From Rhizobiaceae bacterium (GTDB taxonomy: Bacteria; Pseudomonadota; Alphaproteobacteria; Rhizobiales; Rhizobiaceae): a stretch of DNA of 64,000 nt. The stretch lies in assembly GCA_023953905.1 (NCBI GenBank), contig JAMLJA010000002.1, forward strand, positions 124,001 through 188,000, read 5' to 3'. The position numbers and the translations under genes are program-made. The notes under the pieces were generated by a model. The model worked only from the letters and a program-made list of their open reading frames with translations. It did no database searches and was not told where the DNA came from. Every line of letters starts with the position of its first letter. Position 1 is the stretch's first letter. This document shows, piece by piece, positions 36,051 to 45,359 of this stretch.

Positions 36051-36863
36051 TCACGCGAAAATAAACTTCTGTTTGATATCGGCCGGCAAACGCTCGGCAA
36101 CAGGCCGGCTTCCCGAATCCGTGACGATGTAATCGACATCCGAAATCGGAGCGATGACAGACAAAGCAGTGCGCTCGAACTTGGAATTGTCGGCCACCAC
36201 GATCACCGATTGAGCGATCTCGATCATCGCCTGCTGCACCGATCCGACCTGCGGCATCAAGGTGCACAGCAGCATCCGGTTGAGATCGACGGAAGAGACA
36301 CTCAGTATGGCCTTGTCGACATTGAACTGCCGAACCATGTCCGCCGCCATCGGCCCGCCGGTCGAATGATTGATGTCGACATACTCGCCGCCGATGAAAT
36401 GCACATTGCGGGCACCTCCGGCCACCAACGTGGCGAGCACGTCAGTTCCATTCGTCACGAAGGTCAGGGAAGGCTTTGCTGCAAGCTCGCGCGCAACCGC
36501 GAGCGAGGTTGTGCCGCTATCCAGAATGACGGCGTCACCTTCGACGATCAGTTCCGCAGCGGCTTTGCCGATGCGCTGTTTTTCCTCGGCATTCGACAGT
36601 TCACGTACGGCTGCGGCCGCATCACGCGTGACCTGATTAATAAGCGTCGCGCCTCCATGGGTGCGCTTTAGAAGGCCTCGGCCCTCCAACTCGCTCAGGT
36701 CACGCCGAATAGTGGCGACCGAGACTCCAAGATGCTCGCGCAGGAGTTGGATGTCGGTGAAGAGATTGGAACGCAGGAACTCCAGCAGTCGCGCCTGCCT
36801 TTGCGGAGCGGACCGATAGCGCCCGAACTCCAGCACCTCCTCACTCTGCATGTCTCCCACCAT
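36051..36863 (-). CDS. DeoR-family repressor of the Ugp-type operon
   Basis: 270-residue repressor with N-terminal DeoR helix-turn-helix (LREHLGVSVATIRRDLSELE, about residues 40-60) and a sugar-phosphate-sensing C-terminal domain with DSGTTSLAVARELA (about 115) and FIGGEYVDINHSTGG. First gene of the operon deoR-ugpC-ugpB-ugpA-ugpE-phosphodiesterase-IMPase-like. The effector is probably a phosphorylated product of that pathway. Repeated TCGCTCA elements just upstream are candidate operators. Confidence 0.87.
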   Translation of the reverse strand: MVGDMQSEEVLEFGRYRSAPQRQARLLEFLRSNLFTDIQLLREHLGVSVATIRRDLSELEGRGLLKRTHGGATLINQVTRDAAAAVRELSNAEEKQRIGKAAAELIVEGDAVILDSGTTSLAVARELAAKPSLTFVTNGTDVLATLVAGGARNVHFIGGEYVDINHSTGGPMAADMVRQFNVDKAILSVSSVDLNRMLLCTLMPQVGSVQQAMIEIAQSVIVVADNSKFERTALSVIAPISDVDYIVTDSGSRPVAERLPADIKQKFIFA

Positions 36864-37100
36864 ACATATGCTCGCTTTCGCTCAACCTATGACCAAAATC
36901 GCTCATGTCAATCGCTATTCGCTGCTGCATTGCACCATGGCAGTGTTCCGTGAACCTCTTATGACGGACATATGAGTGAAATCGCTCATCTTGGTTTGGG
37001 CGAATCGCAAAAAGTTCCGGCTACCGCTGCACGTGGATGAATAACTATGCGCGGGGATAGTCGACTTGGGCTTGACCGTGCGTCGCAACTACCTATTTTA
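36864..37100. promoter_or_regulatory. Divergent control region with three TCGCTCA elements
   Basis: Gene-free 237 bp between the DeoR repressor and the nhaA leader. It holds TTTCGCTCA (36876-36884), AATCGCTCAT (36897-36906) and the palindrome ATGAGTGAAATCGCTCAT (36972-36989). The shared TCGCTCA core next to a DeoR gene suggests operators. I see no gene here. Confidence 0.5.
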
Positions 37101-37170
37101 GCCACAGCGTGTGCTGCGTGCGCGGGGAAGCATCCCCACTACGGAGAACGAGACGATCCGTTTTCCAAGG
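37101..37170 (+). other. Structured leader RNA of nhaA (riboswitch candidate)
   Basis: Three successive hairpins sit directly before the nhaA ribosome-binding site: CAGC-gtgt-GCTG (37105-37116), GGGG-aagcat-CCCC (37124-37137) and ACGGA...TCCGT (37141-37161). AAGGAG (37167-37172) follows immediately. nhaA genes of proteobacteria are known to carry the nhaA-I motif (a lithium riboswitch class) or nhaA-II motif. I cannot confirm the consensus by eye, so this is a structured leader of unassigned class. Confidence 0.45.
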
Positions 37171-37179
37171 AGCAAGTAT

Positions 37180-38385
37180 TTGCAGACGCCTGTTCGTTCC
37201 GTCATTCGCCGCCCCTTTTCCGCATTGCGTGAATTCCTTGAGAGTCAGGCGGCAGGCGGACTTGTTCTCATGGCGACTGCTGCGCTGGCGCTAATTATTG
37301 CCAATTCACCTCTCGCGCCGACCTATTTCTCAGCGCTGAAGGCCTATATCGGCCCGCTGAACGTCCTTCACTGGATCAATGATGCCCTGATGGCGGTGTT
37401 TTTCCTGCTCGTCGGGCTCGAAATCAAACGTGAGATGATCGAGGGTCAGCTCTCGACATGGAGCCGGCGTGTTCTTCCCGGCATTGCTGCGTTGGGTGGC
37501 ATGGCGGTTCCGGCACTCGTCTTTCTATGGTTCAACGCGAGCAACCCGGACACGGTGAACGGATGGGCGATTCCGTCGGCCACCGACATTGCCTTCGCAT
37601 TGGGCGTCCTTTCGCTTCTCGGGTCGCGCGTGCCGATGTCGCTGCGCGTCTTCCTGACGGCACTCGCGATCATCGACGATCTCGGGGCCGTGGTTATCAT
37701 CGCATTGTTCTATACCGGCGATCTGAGCGCGCTTGCACTGCTGGGTGCGGCCGTCGTTCTCGCCGTGCTCGTGGCCATGAACCGGTTTGGCGTCACGCGT
37801 CTGCTCCCCTATCTCCTGGCCGGCGCGGTGCTGTGGGTGCTCGTCCTTCTGTCCGGCGTTCATGCAACGATCGCCGGCGTGCTGCTCGCGCTCACGATCC
37901 CGCTCAGGCACCGCAAGGCCAGACCGGACGATCTGGGACATTCGCCCCTCCTCAAGCTGGAGCACGCTCTGGCGCCGTGGGTCACGTTTGCCATCATTCC
38001 GATATTCGGCTTTGCAAACGCCGGCGTTTCGTTCGCGGGGCTCACGCTCGACGTGTTCAGCGACGCGCTGACGCTTGGCGTAGCGCTGGGTCTGACAGTC
38101 GGCAAGCTCGTCGGCGTTTTCGGCAGCGCATGGCTCGTCATCCGGCTGGGATGGGCGGACACACCGATGGGAGCGACGATGTCGCAGGTGTTCGGCATCG
38201 CGCTTCTGTGCGGGATAGGCTTCACCATGAGCCTGTTCATCGGCCTGCTTGCCTTTGCGCAGCAGCCTCTTCTGCAGGAACAGGTGAAGATCGGCATCCT
38301 TGCCGGCTCGCTGATTTCCGGTTTGCTTGGCTGGCTGGTGCTCTACTTCGCACCACGCGAAATTCCAGCGCCCCAAGAACATTGA
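37180..38385 (+). CDS. nhaA: Na+/H+ antiporter NhaA (TTG start)
   Basis: 401-residue inner-membrane antiporter exporting Na+ or Li+ in exchange for protons. The ion-binding aspartates lie in [20 protein letters not shown] (the Asp-Asp pair), and the helix IV segment [15 protein letters not shown] and end [15 protein letters not shown] are conserved. Length is close to E. coli NhaA (388). TTG 37180 has AAGGAG seven bases upstream. An upstream in-frame GTG at 37111 would add 23 residues and lies inside the leader hairpins, so it is rejected. Confidence 0.93.
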   Translation: MQTPVRSVIRRPFSALREFLESQAAGGLVLMATAALALIIANSPLAPTYFSALKAYIGPLNVLHWINDALMAVFFLLVGLEIKREMIEGQLSTWSRRVLPGIAALGGMAVPALVFLWFNASNPDTVNGWAIPSATDIAFALGVLSLLGSRVPMSLRVFLTALAIIDDLGAVVIIALFYTGDLSALALLGAAVVLAVLVAMNRFGVTRLLPYLLAGAVLWVLVLLSGVHATIAGVLLALTIPLRHRKARPDDLGHSPLLKLEHALAPWVTFAIIPIFGFANAGVSFAGLTLDVFSDALTLGVALGLTVGKLVGVFGSAWLVIRLGWADTPMGATMSQVFGIALLCGIGFTMSLFIGLLAFAQQPLLQEQVKIGILAGSLISGLLGWLVLYFAPREIPAPQEH

Positions 38386-38460
38386 TCGCCGGCGCGACAG
38401 CGCAGGCCCACATCGCGATCAACTCCAACCCGGCCTCCGCAAGGAAAAGCCATCGAGGTG

Positions 38461-38595
38461 ATGATGTCAGATGACAAGAACAAGGCCCCACCCCCGGTAA
38501 TCAAATCGACCGCCATCGGTTGGCTTGCGGTCGTGATTGGCGTGGTCGCATTCTTTGCGATCGCCGAAACGGCGCGCCGCATGCTTCTCGAATAG
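38461..38595 (+). CDS. Small single-helix membrane protein (44 aa)
   Basis: MMSDDKNKAPPPVIK followed by one hydrophobic helix (about residues 19-36) and AETARRMLLE. GAGG precedes two tandem ATGs (38461 and 38464); the second has the better spacing. I do not recognise a family. It follows nhaA by 75 bp on the same strand and may be cotranscribed. Confidence 0.6.
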   Translation: MMSDDKNKAPPPVIKSTAIGWLAVVIGVVAFFAIAETARRMLLE

Positions 38596-38631
38596 CCGCC
38601 GCACCTGCCCTGGAGAGGCGCGCCTGACGAC

Positions 38632-38648
38632 TGCCCATCGATTGGGCA
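38632..38648 (+). terminator. Hairpin after the small membrane protein gene
   Basis: TGCCCA-tcgat-TGGGCA, a perfect 6-bp stem, 36 bp after the stop codon. No T-run. It may terminate the nhaA unit. The rest of the 158-bp spacer up to 38753 shows nothing I can name. Confidence 0.35.
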
Positions 38649-38753
38649 AGACGGATTTATGTCTATCTCACTGGCAGGGACAATTGACAGCAAGGCTCCG
38701 CCTGTGCAGCCTGTTCTTCGAAAAGGCACTTTGGCGCAAAATAGGAGCCTACT

Positions 38754-39701
38754 ATGAGACCAGGACTGGCGTTTGCTGCAGCGACCATGGGCGTTTCATT
38801 GCTGTGTGCGCCCGCACATGCCGAGACGAAAGTGATGATCGGCATGAGCGGCTGGACCGGGTTCGCGCCGCTGACACTGGCGAAGGACGCAGGAATCTTC
38901 GAGAAGAACGGGCTTGACGTCGAGATCAAGAAGATCCCCCAGAAAGACAGACATCTGGCAATCGCCTCGGGCGATATCCAGTGCGCGGCCACCACAGTCG
39001 AGACCTTCATGATCTGGAACGCCAATGGCGTGCCGATCAAGCAGTTGTTCCAGCTCGACATGTCGCATGGTGCCGATGGTATGGTTGTGCGCAACGACAT
39101 CGCATCGATCGCAGATTTGAAAGGCAAAACGGTTGCGGCATCGGCGCCCGGCACTTCGCCTTATTTCGTGCTCGCCTGGATGCTCAACGAGAACGGGCTG
39201 ACGCTCGATGATGTAACAGTGGTCAATCTCGAGCCATCTGCTGCGGCGCAGGCCTTCGTGGCCGGTCAGAACGATGCGGCCATGACCTACGAACCCTATC
39301 TCACCACGGTTCGCGACAATCCCGAGGCTGGCAAGATCATCGCCACCACGCTCGACTATCCGATTGTCATGGACACGTTCGGTTGCACGCCCGAATTCAT
39401 CAGCGCCAACCCGGACGCCGTGAAGGCACTGGCAAAGAGCTATTACGACGCGCTTGCCATGATCGCCAGCGACAAGGACAAGTCGTACGAGATCATGGGT
39501 GCCGACGTGAAGCAGTCGGGCGAGGATTTCGGAAAATCGGCAGCCTATCTTCAATGGCAGGATGCAGCCGCCAGCAAGGCGTTCTTCGCAACCGGCATCA
39601 AGGATTTCTACGCCAAGGCCGGCCCGTTGCTGGAGAAAATCGGCATTATCAAGTCGATTCCGGATACGGACAGCCTGATCGATACGAGCTGGACTGAGTG
39701 A
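38754..39701 (+). CDS. ABC importer substrate-binding protein, NitT/TauT type
   Basis: 315-residue periplasmic protein of the SsuA/NrtA superfamily with a signal peptide of about 23 residues ending AHA. The family pattern is clear: APLTLAKDAGIFEKNGLDVE, ASGDIQCAATTVET, LKGKTVAASAPGTSPYFVLA. Such proteins bind nitrate, sulfonates, taurine or pyrimidine precursors; no diagnostic residues allow a choice. First gene of a three-gene importer operon. Confidence 0.87.
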   Translation: MRPGLAFAAATMGVSLLCAPAHAETKVMIGMSGWTGFAPLTLAKDAGIFEKNGLDVEIKKIPQKDRHLAIASGDIQCAATTVETFMIWNANGVPIKQLFQLDMSHGADGMVVRNDIASIADLKGKTVAASAPGTSPYFVLAWMLNENGLTLDDVTVVNLEPSAAAQAFVAGQNDAAMTYEPYLTTVRDNPEAGKIIATTLDYPIVMDTFGCTPEFISANPDAVKALAKSYYDALAMIASDKDKSYEIMGADVKQSGEDFGKSAAYLQWQDAAASKAFFATGIKDFYAKAGPLLEKIGIIKSIPDTDSLIDTSWTE

Positions 39702-39762
39702 CAAGTTCGTTTCGTCCGAACCCGCGTTCATCGGCCACCTCGCAAATGCGAACGCCACGCTG

Positions 39763-40587
39763 ATGTCGCAGGTTCTGCGCAGTGACGCTCACAGAAGACG
39801 TGCCGGGCGCTATCTGCGCCCTCTGCGGCCCGTGCCCGCAGCGGCACGCATAGCGCTGGGTCTTCTGTTTTTCGCATTGTTCATCGCCGGATGGTCGCTC
39901 GCGACATTCGGCGGTTTCGTCAAACCGATTTTCCTTGCAGACCCTGCCCGCATGGTGGCGGAAGGATGGGTCCTGCTTACCGAATACGGATTTCTCAACG
40001 ACATCGGCATAACGATCTGGCGTGTCTTCGGCGGGTTCGTTCTGGCGACCATCATCGCCGTTCCCCTGGGCATTGCCATGGGCGCATGGAAGGCAGTGGA
40101 AGCGTTTTTCGAGCCGTTTGTTTCCTTCGCGCGCTACCTGCCCGCGTCTGCCTTCATTCCGCTACTCATCCTCTGGGCTGGCATTGGCGAAACACAGAAA
40201 CTCCTGGTGATTTTCATCGGCGCAGTCTTTCAGATCATCCTGATGGTCGCCGTGACCGTAGGACAGACCCGTAAGGATCTGGTCGAGGCCGCCTATACTC
40301 TGGGCGCCACCGATCTCGGTATCGTCAGGCGGGTCCTCATCCCCGCATCGGCGCCCCAGATTGCGGAGACATTGCGTCTCGTGCTCGGCTGGGCCTGGAC
40401 CTATGTGATCGTCGCGGAACTGATCGGCTCGTCGTCTGGCATCGGACACATGATTGTCGACAGCCAGGCGCTGCTCAATACGGGTCAGATCATCTTCGGC
40501 ATTATTGTGATCGGGCTCATCGGACTGATTTCGGATTTCCTGTTCAAGGCCGTCAATCGCCGGCTGTTTCCGTGGAGCGGCATATGA
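39763..40587 (+). CDS. ABC importer permease, NitT/TauT type
   Basis: 274-residue inner-membrane permease with six helices and the EAA loop DLVEAAYTLGATDLGIVRRVLIPASAPQ at about residues 170-195. The final segment FGIIVIGLIGLISDFLFKAV then NRRLFPW is typical of SsuC/TauC proteins. Its stop overlaps the ATPase start by 4 bp. Confidence 0.88.
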   Translation: MSQVLRSDAHRRRAGRYLRPLRPVPAAARIALGLLFFALFIAGWSLATFGGFVKPIFLADPARMVAEGWVLLTEYGFLNDIGITIWRVFGGFVLATIIAVPLGIAMGAWKAVEAFFEPFVSFARYLPASAFIPLLILWAGIGETQKLLVIFIGAVFQIILMVAVTVGQTRKDLVEAAYTLGATDLGIVRRVLIPASAPQIAETLRLVLGWAWTYVIVAELIGSSSGIGHMIVDSQALLNTGQIIFGIIVIGLIGLISDFLFKAVNRRLFPWSGI

Positions 40588-41360
40588 CCGTCGTGGTCGT
40601 CGACGGGGTTTCCAAGACCTTTCCGGGCTTTCGTGGTGCATCCTCGACGCTGGCGCTCACACCCATCACCACCACGGTTGCAGAGAACGATTTCGTCACG
40701 ATTCTCGGCCCCTCGGGATGTGGCAAGTCCACCTTGCTTCGCATCATTGCCGGCCTCGACGAGCCTTCGACTGGCGACGTGACTGTGGCCGGCCAACCGG
40801 TGCACGGTCCGGGTTCGGATCGCGGCATGGTGTTTCAGGCCTATACCCTTTTTCCGTGGCTGACGGTTGCGGGAAATATCGCATTTGGCCTGCGCGAGAA
40901 GGGCCTTGCCAAGCAGGAGCGTGACCATATCGTGGCGCACTATATCGACAAGGTCGGCCTTCGGGGCTTCGAGTCGCATTGGCCGAAACAGCTCTCCGGT
41001 GGCATGCAGCAGCGCGTCGCCATCGCCCGCGCGCTGGCCAACGATCCCAAGATACTGCTGCTTGACGAGCCTTTCGGCGCACTTGATCACCAGACCCGCG
41101 GGCTGATGCAGGAACTTCTGCTCCAGATTTGGGAAGACGATCGCAAGACGGTCCTGTTTGTCACGCATGACATTGAGGAAGCGATCTTTCTGGGCAGTCG
41201 ATGTGTCGTAATGTCGGCACGTCCCGGGCGTATCAAGGCGGACGTTTCCATCGATCTCGCGCGGCCTCGGGACTATCACGTCAAGGTCGCGCCAGACTTT
41301 CTCGACCTGAAGATGCGCCTGACGGAAGAGATACGGGAGGAAGCCCTGAGTTCGGTCTGA
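40584..41360 (+). CDS. ABC importer ATPase, NitT/TauT type
   Basis: 258-residue ATPase with Walker [21 protein letters not shown] (about 42), signature [18 protein letters not shown] (about 140) and Walker [20 protein letters not shown] 40584 has GGAGCGGC upstream and overlaps the permease stop; four extra residues in the longer frame are rejected. Confidence 0.92.
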   Translation: MTVVVVDGVSKTFPGFRGASSTLALTPITTTVAENDFVTILGPSGCGKSTLLRIIAGLDEPSTGDVTVAGQPVHGPGSDRGMVFQAYTLFPWLTVAGNIAFGLREKGLAKQERDHIVAHYIDKVGLRGFESHWPKQLSGGMQQRVAIARALANDPKILLLDEPFGALDHQTRGLMQELLLQIWEDDRKTVLFVTHDIEEAIFLGSRCVVMSARPGRIKADVSIDLARPRDYHVKVAPDFLDLKMRLTEEIREEALSSV

Positions 41361-41397
41361 TCAGGCGCGCATTGCCTTCAGGAAGCGGCCGGCGCAG

Positions 41398-42165
41398 TCA
41401 CTTCTGACGCTTCGCGCCCAGCGACGCAACGATAGCGTCATGCGCTTTCCAATGGTCGTCGTGCAGCCAGCATTCCAGAAAATGATTGTATTCGCGTTCC
41501 ACGACATCCTTCTCACGCGGCGGTCGTGTCACCGCCTTGAAAGCGCGGAGCACCTGCGGTGAGCGGGCGCGCAAGGGGCTCAGAACCGCCGTGACCGCTT
41601 CATCGAGCTTCCCCTCTTCCGCGACCGCGTCGGCAAGTCCCGCAGCAAATGCTGCCTGTGCGTCGAGTTTCTGTGCGGCGATCAGAATTCGCAGGGCAGC
41701 GTGACCACCGACGATCCGGCGCAAATCGTCGCCTCCTCCCCATCCGGTTGAGATCCCCAGGCTGCCCTGGATGAAGCCAATGCGGGCATGGGCAGCAAAC
41801 ACGCGCAGATCGCACGCCGCAGCAAGTTCGGCACCGCCGCCAAGTGCCGCGCCATTGAGCGCTGCAACGACCGGAACAGGAAAGCGGCGGACCGCTTCAA
41901 GCGCGTCGGTCGCAAGCCGCGCCAGTTTTTCCGCCGCCGGTCTGGTCCTGGCGGCATCGAATTCATGCAGGTCGCCACCGGCGGCGAAAGCGCGATCGCC
42001 TTCGCCGGTCAGCACGGCGCCGACAAGTGAGGCGTCGTCCGAGTAACGTTCAAATGTGTCGCGAAGCTCTGCCAGAACTGCCATGCTGAGCGTGTTCAGC
42101 TTCGCTGCGCGACGAATGGTGACGAACAGCACGCGATCGACAATCCGGGCGTCAACGAAATTCAT
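41398..42165 (-). CDS. Enoyl-CoA hydratase/isomerase family protein
   Basis: 255-residue crotonase-fold protein. The oxyanion-hole segments AFAAGGDLHEFDAAR (about 60) and LNGAALGGGAELAAACDLRVFA (about 105) are present, and FIQGSLGISTGWGGGDDLRRIVG holds Gly-Trp in the second catalytic region instead of the usual Glu-rich pattern, so the reaction may differ from classic hydration. It follows an SDR gene on the same strand by 36 bp. Confidence 0.86.
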   Translation of the reverse strand: MNFVDARIVDRVLFVTIRRAAKLNTLSMAVLAELRDTFERYSDDASLVGAVLTGEGDRAFAAGGDLHEFDAARTRPAAEKLARLATDALEAVRRFPVPVVAALNGAALGGGAELAAACDLRVFAAHARIGFIQGSLGISTGWGGGDDLRRIVGGHAALRILIAAQKLDAQAAFAAGLADAVAEEGKLDEAVTAVLSPLRARSPQVLRAFKAVTRPPREKDVVEREYNHFLECWLHDDHWKAHDAIVASLGAKRQK

Positions 42166-42201
42166 GCCCGCTTGATCCTCAACTCACAACGGCAGTCGCG
42201 A

Positions 42202-42954
42202 CTATCGGGCGCTGTAGCCGCCATCGGCCATCAAAATATGCCCCGTCACGAACGACGCGCTCGAACTTGCCAGATAGACGATGGCATCGGCGATTTCATC
42301 CGGCTGCGCCCACCGACCGAGAGGATGCGCCGCCTTTACCGCTGCTTCGCCTGCCACGGGATCGGCCAACGCATCGAGATATCTGCGCAGAAAAGGCGTG
42401 TCGATCGAGCCCGCACCCACTGCATTGACGCGGATGTTGTAGGCCGCATAGTCGACCGCCATCTGACGCACCAACTGAAGCAATGCGCCCTTGGCCGCAC
42501 AATAGGCAGCCTGATCCGGCAGGCCGACCACGCTTGAAATGGAACCCGTGGCGACGATCGCACCTCCTCCTCTTTTCATCATTGCGGGCAGTGCGCGCTT
42601 TGCCATGAGGAAGAGGGATTTGGCGTTCGCATTCATGACCTGATCCCATTCGTCCTCACTGGTCTCGTGGGCAGGCTTGGAGATGATGAAACCGGCATTG
42701 CTGACAAGCACGTCGACGGGGCCGAACGCGTTCTCTGCCTTGGCAAAGATCGCCTCGACATCGGTCGATTTTGTTACGTCCCCGACGATGGCAACGACAG
42801 CGCCCGACTGCTTTTCGAGTTCCGCCACATTGTCGCTGATGTCAGTAGCACAGACTTTTGCGCCTTCCGCCAGCATCTTCGTCACGATCGACCGGCCGAC
42901 ACCACCAGCGGCGCCAGATACCACGACCGTCTTGTCTGCAAGATTGGTATTCAC
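42202..42954 (-). CDS. Short-chain dehydrogenase/reductase
   Basis: 250-residue SDR with SGAAGGVGRSIV (nucleotide loop, about residue 13), NAG at about 87, catalytic Ser in TGSISSVVG, YCAAK (Tyr and Lys) and the ILMADGGYSAR end. A GTG start at 42954 behind GGGGGAG is chosen; the longer frame to 42993 begins with GTG without a ribosome-binding site. Together with the hydratase it forms a small acyl-CoA-type operon, divergent from the cytochrome c gene. Confidence 0.87.
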   Translation of the reverse strand: MNTNLADKTVVVSGAAGGVGRSIVTKMLAEGAKVCATDISDNVAELEKQSGAVVAIVGDVTKSTDVEAIFAKAENAFGPVDVLVSNAGFIISKPAHETSEDEWDQVMNANAKSLFLMAKRALPAMMKRGGGAIVATGSISSVVGLPDQAAYCAAKGALLQLVRQMAVDYAAYNIRVNAVGAGSIDTPFLRRYLDALADPVAGEAAVKAAHPLGRWAQPDEIADAIVYLASSSASFVTGHILMADGGYSAR

Positions 42955-43142
42955 GATGAACGTCTCCCCCAATGAATCAGGATCGCGCCGCACGCTGGAC
43001 GGCGAACCTTTGTTGGGAGCCTAGAATACATTCGGCGGCGGAGGGAAGCTGTCGCGGGCGAAATAATGCTGCGTTTAAGATCGACATTGGGGCTTTGCGC
43101 CGCCGCGAGTTATGATATCGGCGGACTCGATTGAGAGGACGT

Positions 43143-43658
43143 GTGGTACAACCGATCAAGATAGCGATAGCCGCTGCAGGCCTTGCACTGATCGCGTCAG
43201 GTGCGGGCTATGCATATTGGGCTTCGCGCGGGCATACGCCCCTGCTTGCCTGGCAAGATGCGTCCATCGTCGCGAGAGGCAAGGTGCTGTATTCCGAGCA
43301 ATGCGCTTCCTGTCACGGGGCGAAGGGCGAGGGTCAGGCCGCAGCTGGAATTGCCGCTGGTCCCGGACCACTTGCGCCCCCGCATGATGGCACCGGACAT
43401 ACATCGGAACACCCGGATTTCGCGCTGATCCAACTCACCAAATCCGGCGAGGCAGGCGTTACATGCCTGCCGCTGGACGAAAAGGCGATGCCGAAGTTCG
43501 AAGAAGCGCTCAGCGACAGGCAAGTGCTCGACGTGCTTTCGTACATAAAATCGACTTGGCCAGAAGAGGTCGTCGCACAGCAGGAAAAGGTCAACCTGCT
43601 CTATCAGAGCCACAATGAGGCAATGTGGAACCTGCTTGACCTGAAGCGCTCGCAGTGA
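43143..43658 (+). CDS. Monohaem cytochrome c, membrane-anchored or exported
   Basis: 171-residue class I cytochrome c with an N-terminal hydrophobic segment (IKIAIAAAGLALIASGAGYA) that may remain as an anchor. The haem site is CASCHGAKGEGQ at about residue 55, and the axial Met is probably in EKAMPKFEEAL. The C-terminal helix DVLSYIKSTWPEEV is typical. GTG 43143 with GAGGACGT upstream is preferred to TTG 43131. It could donate electrons to the cbb3 oxidase. No FNR box was found in front of it. Confidence 0.83.
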   Translation: MVQPIKIAIAAAGLALIASGAGYAYWASRGHTPLLAWQDASIVARGKVLYSEQCASCHGAKGEGQAAAGIAAGPGPLAPPHDGTGHTSEHPDFALIQLTKSGEAGVTCLPLDEKAMPKFEEALSDRQVLDVLSYIKSTWPEEVVAQQEKVNLLYQSHNEAMWNLLDLKRSQ

Positions 43659-43663
43659 TGCCC

Positions 43664-43694
43664 GGCGCCTGGGTTTCGTGAGGTGTCAGGCGCC
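43664..43694. terminator. Hairpin between convergent cytochrome c and GlpD-like genes
   Basis: Perfect 8-bp arms GGCGCCTG (43664-43671) and CAGGCGCC (43687-43694) with a 15-base loop. It overlaps the stop codon of the GlpD-like gene. Position between two converging units suggests a bidirectional terminator. Confidence 0.5.
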
Positions 43695-45359
43695 AGCCGG
43701 TGGGCGCAGCCGATGCCTCTCGGTCAGTGTTGCGTCGGCAGCCGCAAGCTCTGCATTCTTTCGCTCCGCGTCCCAATCCAGCGCCTGAGCCGCGACATCG
43801 CAAACCGCTTCCAGATCGCGGCGACTGAGCCGGCCAGTTACGGCAAGCGATGTTCTCCGCATCACGACGTCCTCAAGATGCACAACGCGCTCGTTGCGCA
43901 CGATCCAGTCGATCTCTGACCGGGTGAAATCCGGCGCGTCAGAAAGTGATTCTGCGGACTGCGCGGCTTCGTGCGCAAGAATGGCGCGCGCAGTGGTGCC
44001 GTAGCGATCGAGCAATTCTCTCACGCGCGCCGGCGGGAGGCCAGTTTCATCGACAACCTCCCCGATCCAGCGGGCACGTGTCGCCTCGTCCGATGGGCTA
44101 TCCCGTCCGCCACCTATCGGGAGCTCCTGTGTACTGACGCGCCGTTCGCGCCCAACGCGCTTGAGTACGGAATCGCAAACCTCTTCCGCGAAGCCCCGGA
44201 AGGTCGTCCATTTGCCGCCGACAAGCGAAATGACAGGCCACATCCGGACGCCGTCCGCTTCGAGAATCGGTGCCGAATGGTCACGGCTGATGAGGCCGGG
44301 TGCGGTGCCATCGGACGCGGGCAAGGGCCGGATGCCTGAATAGGCATAGACGATCTGATCGCGCCCGAACGAAAGGCCGGGCAGCAGTCCTCGCAGACTT
44401 TTCAGAAAATACTCGATCTCGTCATCCTCGCACCGCACCAGATCAGGATCCGAGGCACGAATATCCGTTGAGCCAACGAGCGCGCGACCAAGATAGTCGA
44501 ACACCAGACAGATGCGACCGTCATCGGCTTCGAAATAGATCATCCGTCCGCCGAGAGCTCGGATCAGTTGGGGATGATCGAGCAGTATATGCGAACCCTT
44601 CGTGCCGCCGATGAGATGCGTTTCCATGCCGAGCATTTCGTTGACCCGGTCGATCCACGGACCAGCCGCATTGACGACGACATCCGGCTGAAAGGCGTGC
44701 TCCCTGCCACGCGGATCGCGAACCCGCACAACCGTGCCGTCGGTTCCAAGCAATTTGGTGTGATTGAATGCCTGCGATTCAGGATTGGCCCTTATGCCGT
44801 CCTGCAGCAATTCGAGAACGAGCCGCTCGGGGATGCGAACGGTTGCGTCATAATACAGGCCTGCAGCGACCACGGTTGGCGTAAGCGGAGGTATCTCGCG
44901 CAACACACGCCTCTTCGACCACAATGCATGGCGCGGCATGACGCGATGTCGCGCCCCGTAAAGATCATAGAGCGCCAGCCCGATCTTGATCAGGACGGCT
45001 CCCCTGCTGCGGGGAGCTGTCTTGCTCCCGAGCAAGGTGCGAAGCGCCGCCGGAATGCCTTTCAGCCACGAGAAGATCGGGATGACGGTAGGCAGCGGGT
45101 AAACGCTGTGCGGCGCATTCTTGAGCAGCAGGTTCCGCTCGAGCGTGGATTGGGCGACCAGGCTGAACTCGCCTGTTTCCAGATATTTGATTCCGCCATG
45201 GATCAGTCGCGATGGCGCGGCGCTGGTGCCAGACCCGAAGTCGCCCTTGTCGACGATGACGACGTTCAGCCCCTGCTCGCACAAGTCACGAAACAGGCCT
45301 GCTCCGTTGATGCCCGCACCCAGGATGAGCACGTCAATCTTCTGCTCTTCCCGGCTCAT
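43686..45359 (-). CDS. GlpD-type FAD-dependent polyol-phosphate dehydrogenase
   Basis: 557-residue membrane-associated flavoprotein of the glycerol-3-phosphate dehydrogenase family, with C-terminal DAO domain. FAD loop DVLILGAGINGAGLFRDL, GSGTSAAPSRLIHGGIKYLE (active-site region), and the Rossmann closing LVGGKWTTFRGFAEEV are present. ATG 45359 overlaps the stop of the DeoR gene by 4 bp. It differs clearly from the eryB product elsewhere in this window. Cotranscription with a LyxK-like kinase suggests it oxidises the phosphorylated product of that kinase to a ketose or dihydroxyacetone-type phosphate; glycerol 3-phosphate itself is an alternative. Confidence 0.88.
   Translation of the reverse strand: MSREEQKIDVLILGAGINGAGLFRDLCEQGLNVVIVDKGDFGSGTSAAPSRLIHGGIKYLETGEFSLVAQSTLERNLLLKNAPHSVYPLPTVIPIFSWLKGIPAALRTLLGSKTAPRSRGAVLIKIGLALYDLYGARHRVMPRHALWSKRRVLREIPPLTPTVVAAGLYYDATVRIPERLVLELLQDGIRANPESQAFNHTKLLGTDGTVVRVRDPRGREHAFQPDVVVNAAGPWIDRVNEMLGMETHLIGGTKGSHILLDHPQLIRALGGRMIYFEADDGRICLVFDYLGRALVGSTDIRASDPDLVRCEDDEIEYFLKSLRGLLPGLSFGRDQIVYAYSGIRPLPASDGTAPGLISRDHSAPILEADGVRMWPVISLVGGKWTTFRGFAEEVCDSVLKRVGRERRVSTQELPIGGGRDSPSDEATRARWIGEVVDETGLPPARVRELLDRYGTTARAILAHEAAQSAESLSDAPDFTRSEIDWIVRNERVVHLEDVVMRRTSLAVTGRLSRRDLEAVCDVAAQALDWDAERKNAELAAADATLTERHRLRPPAGA

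Noticed and set aside
37458..38474. 338-codon frame overlapping nhaA on the same strand
   Set aside because: Alternative frame rich in Arg and Cys inside nhaA; no ribosome-binding site or recognisable domain.
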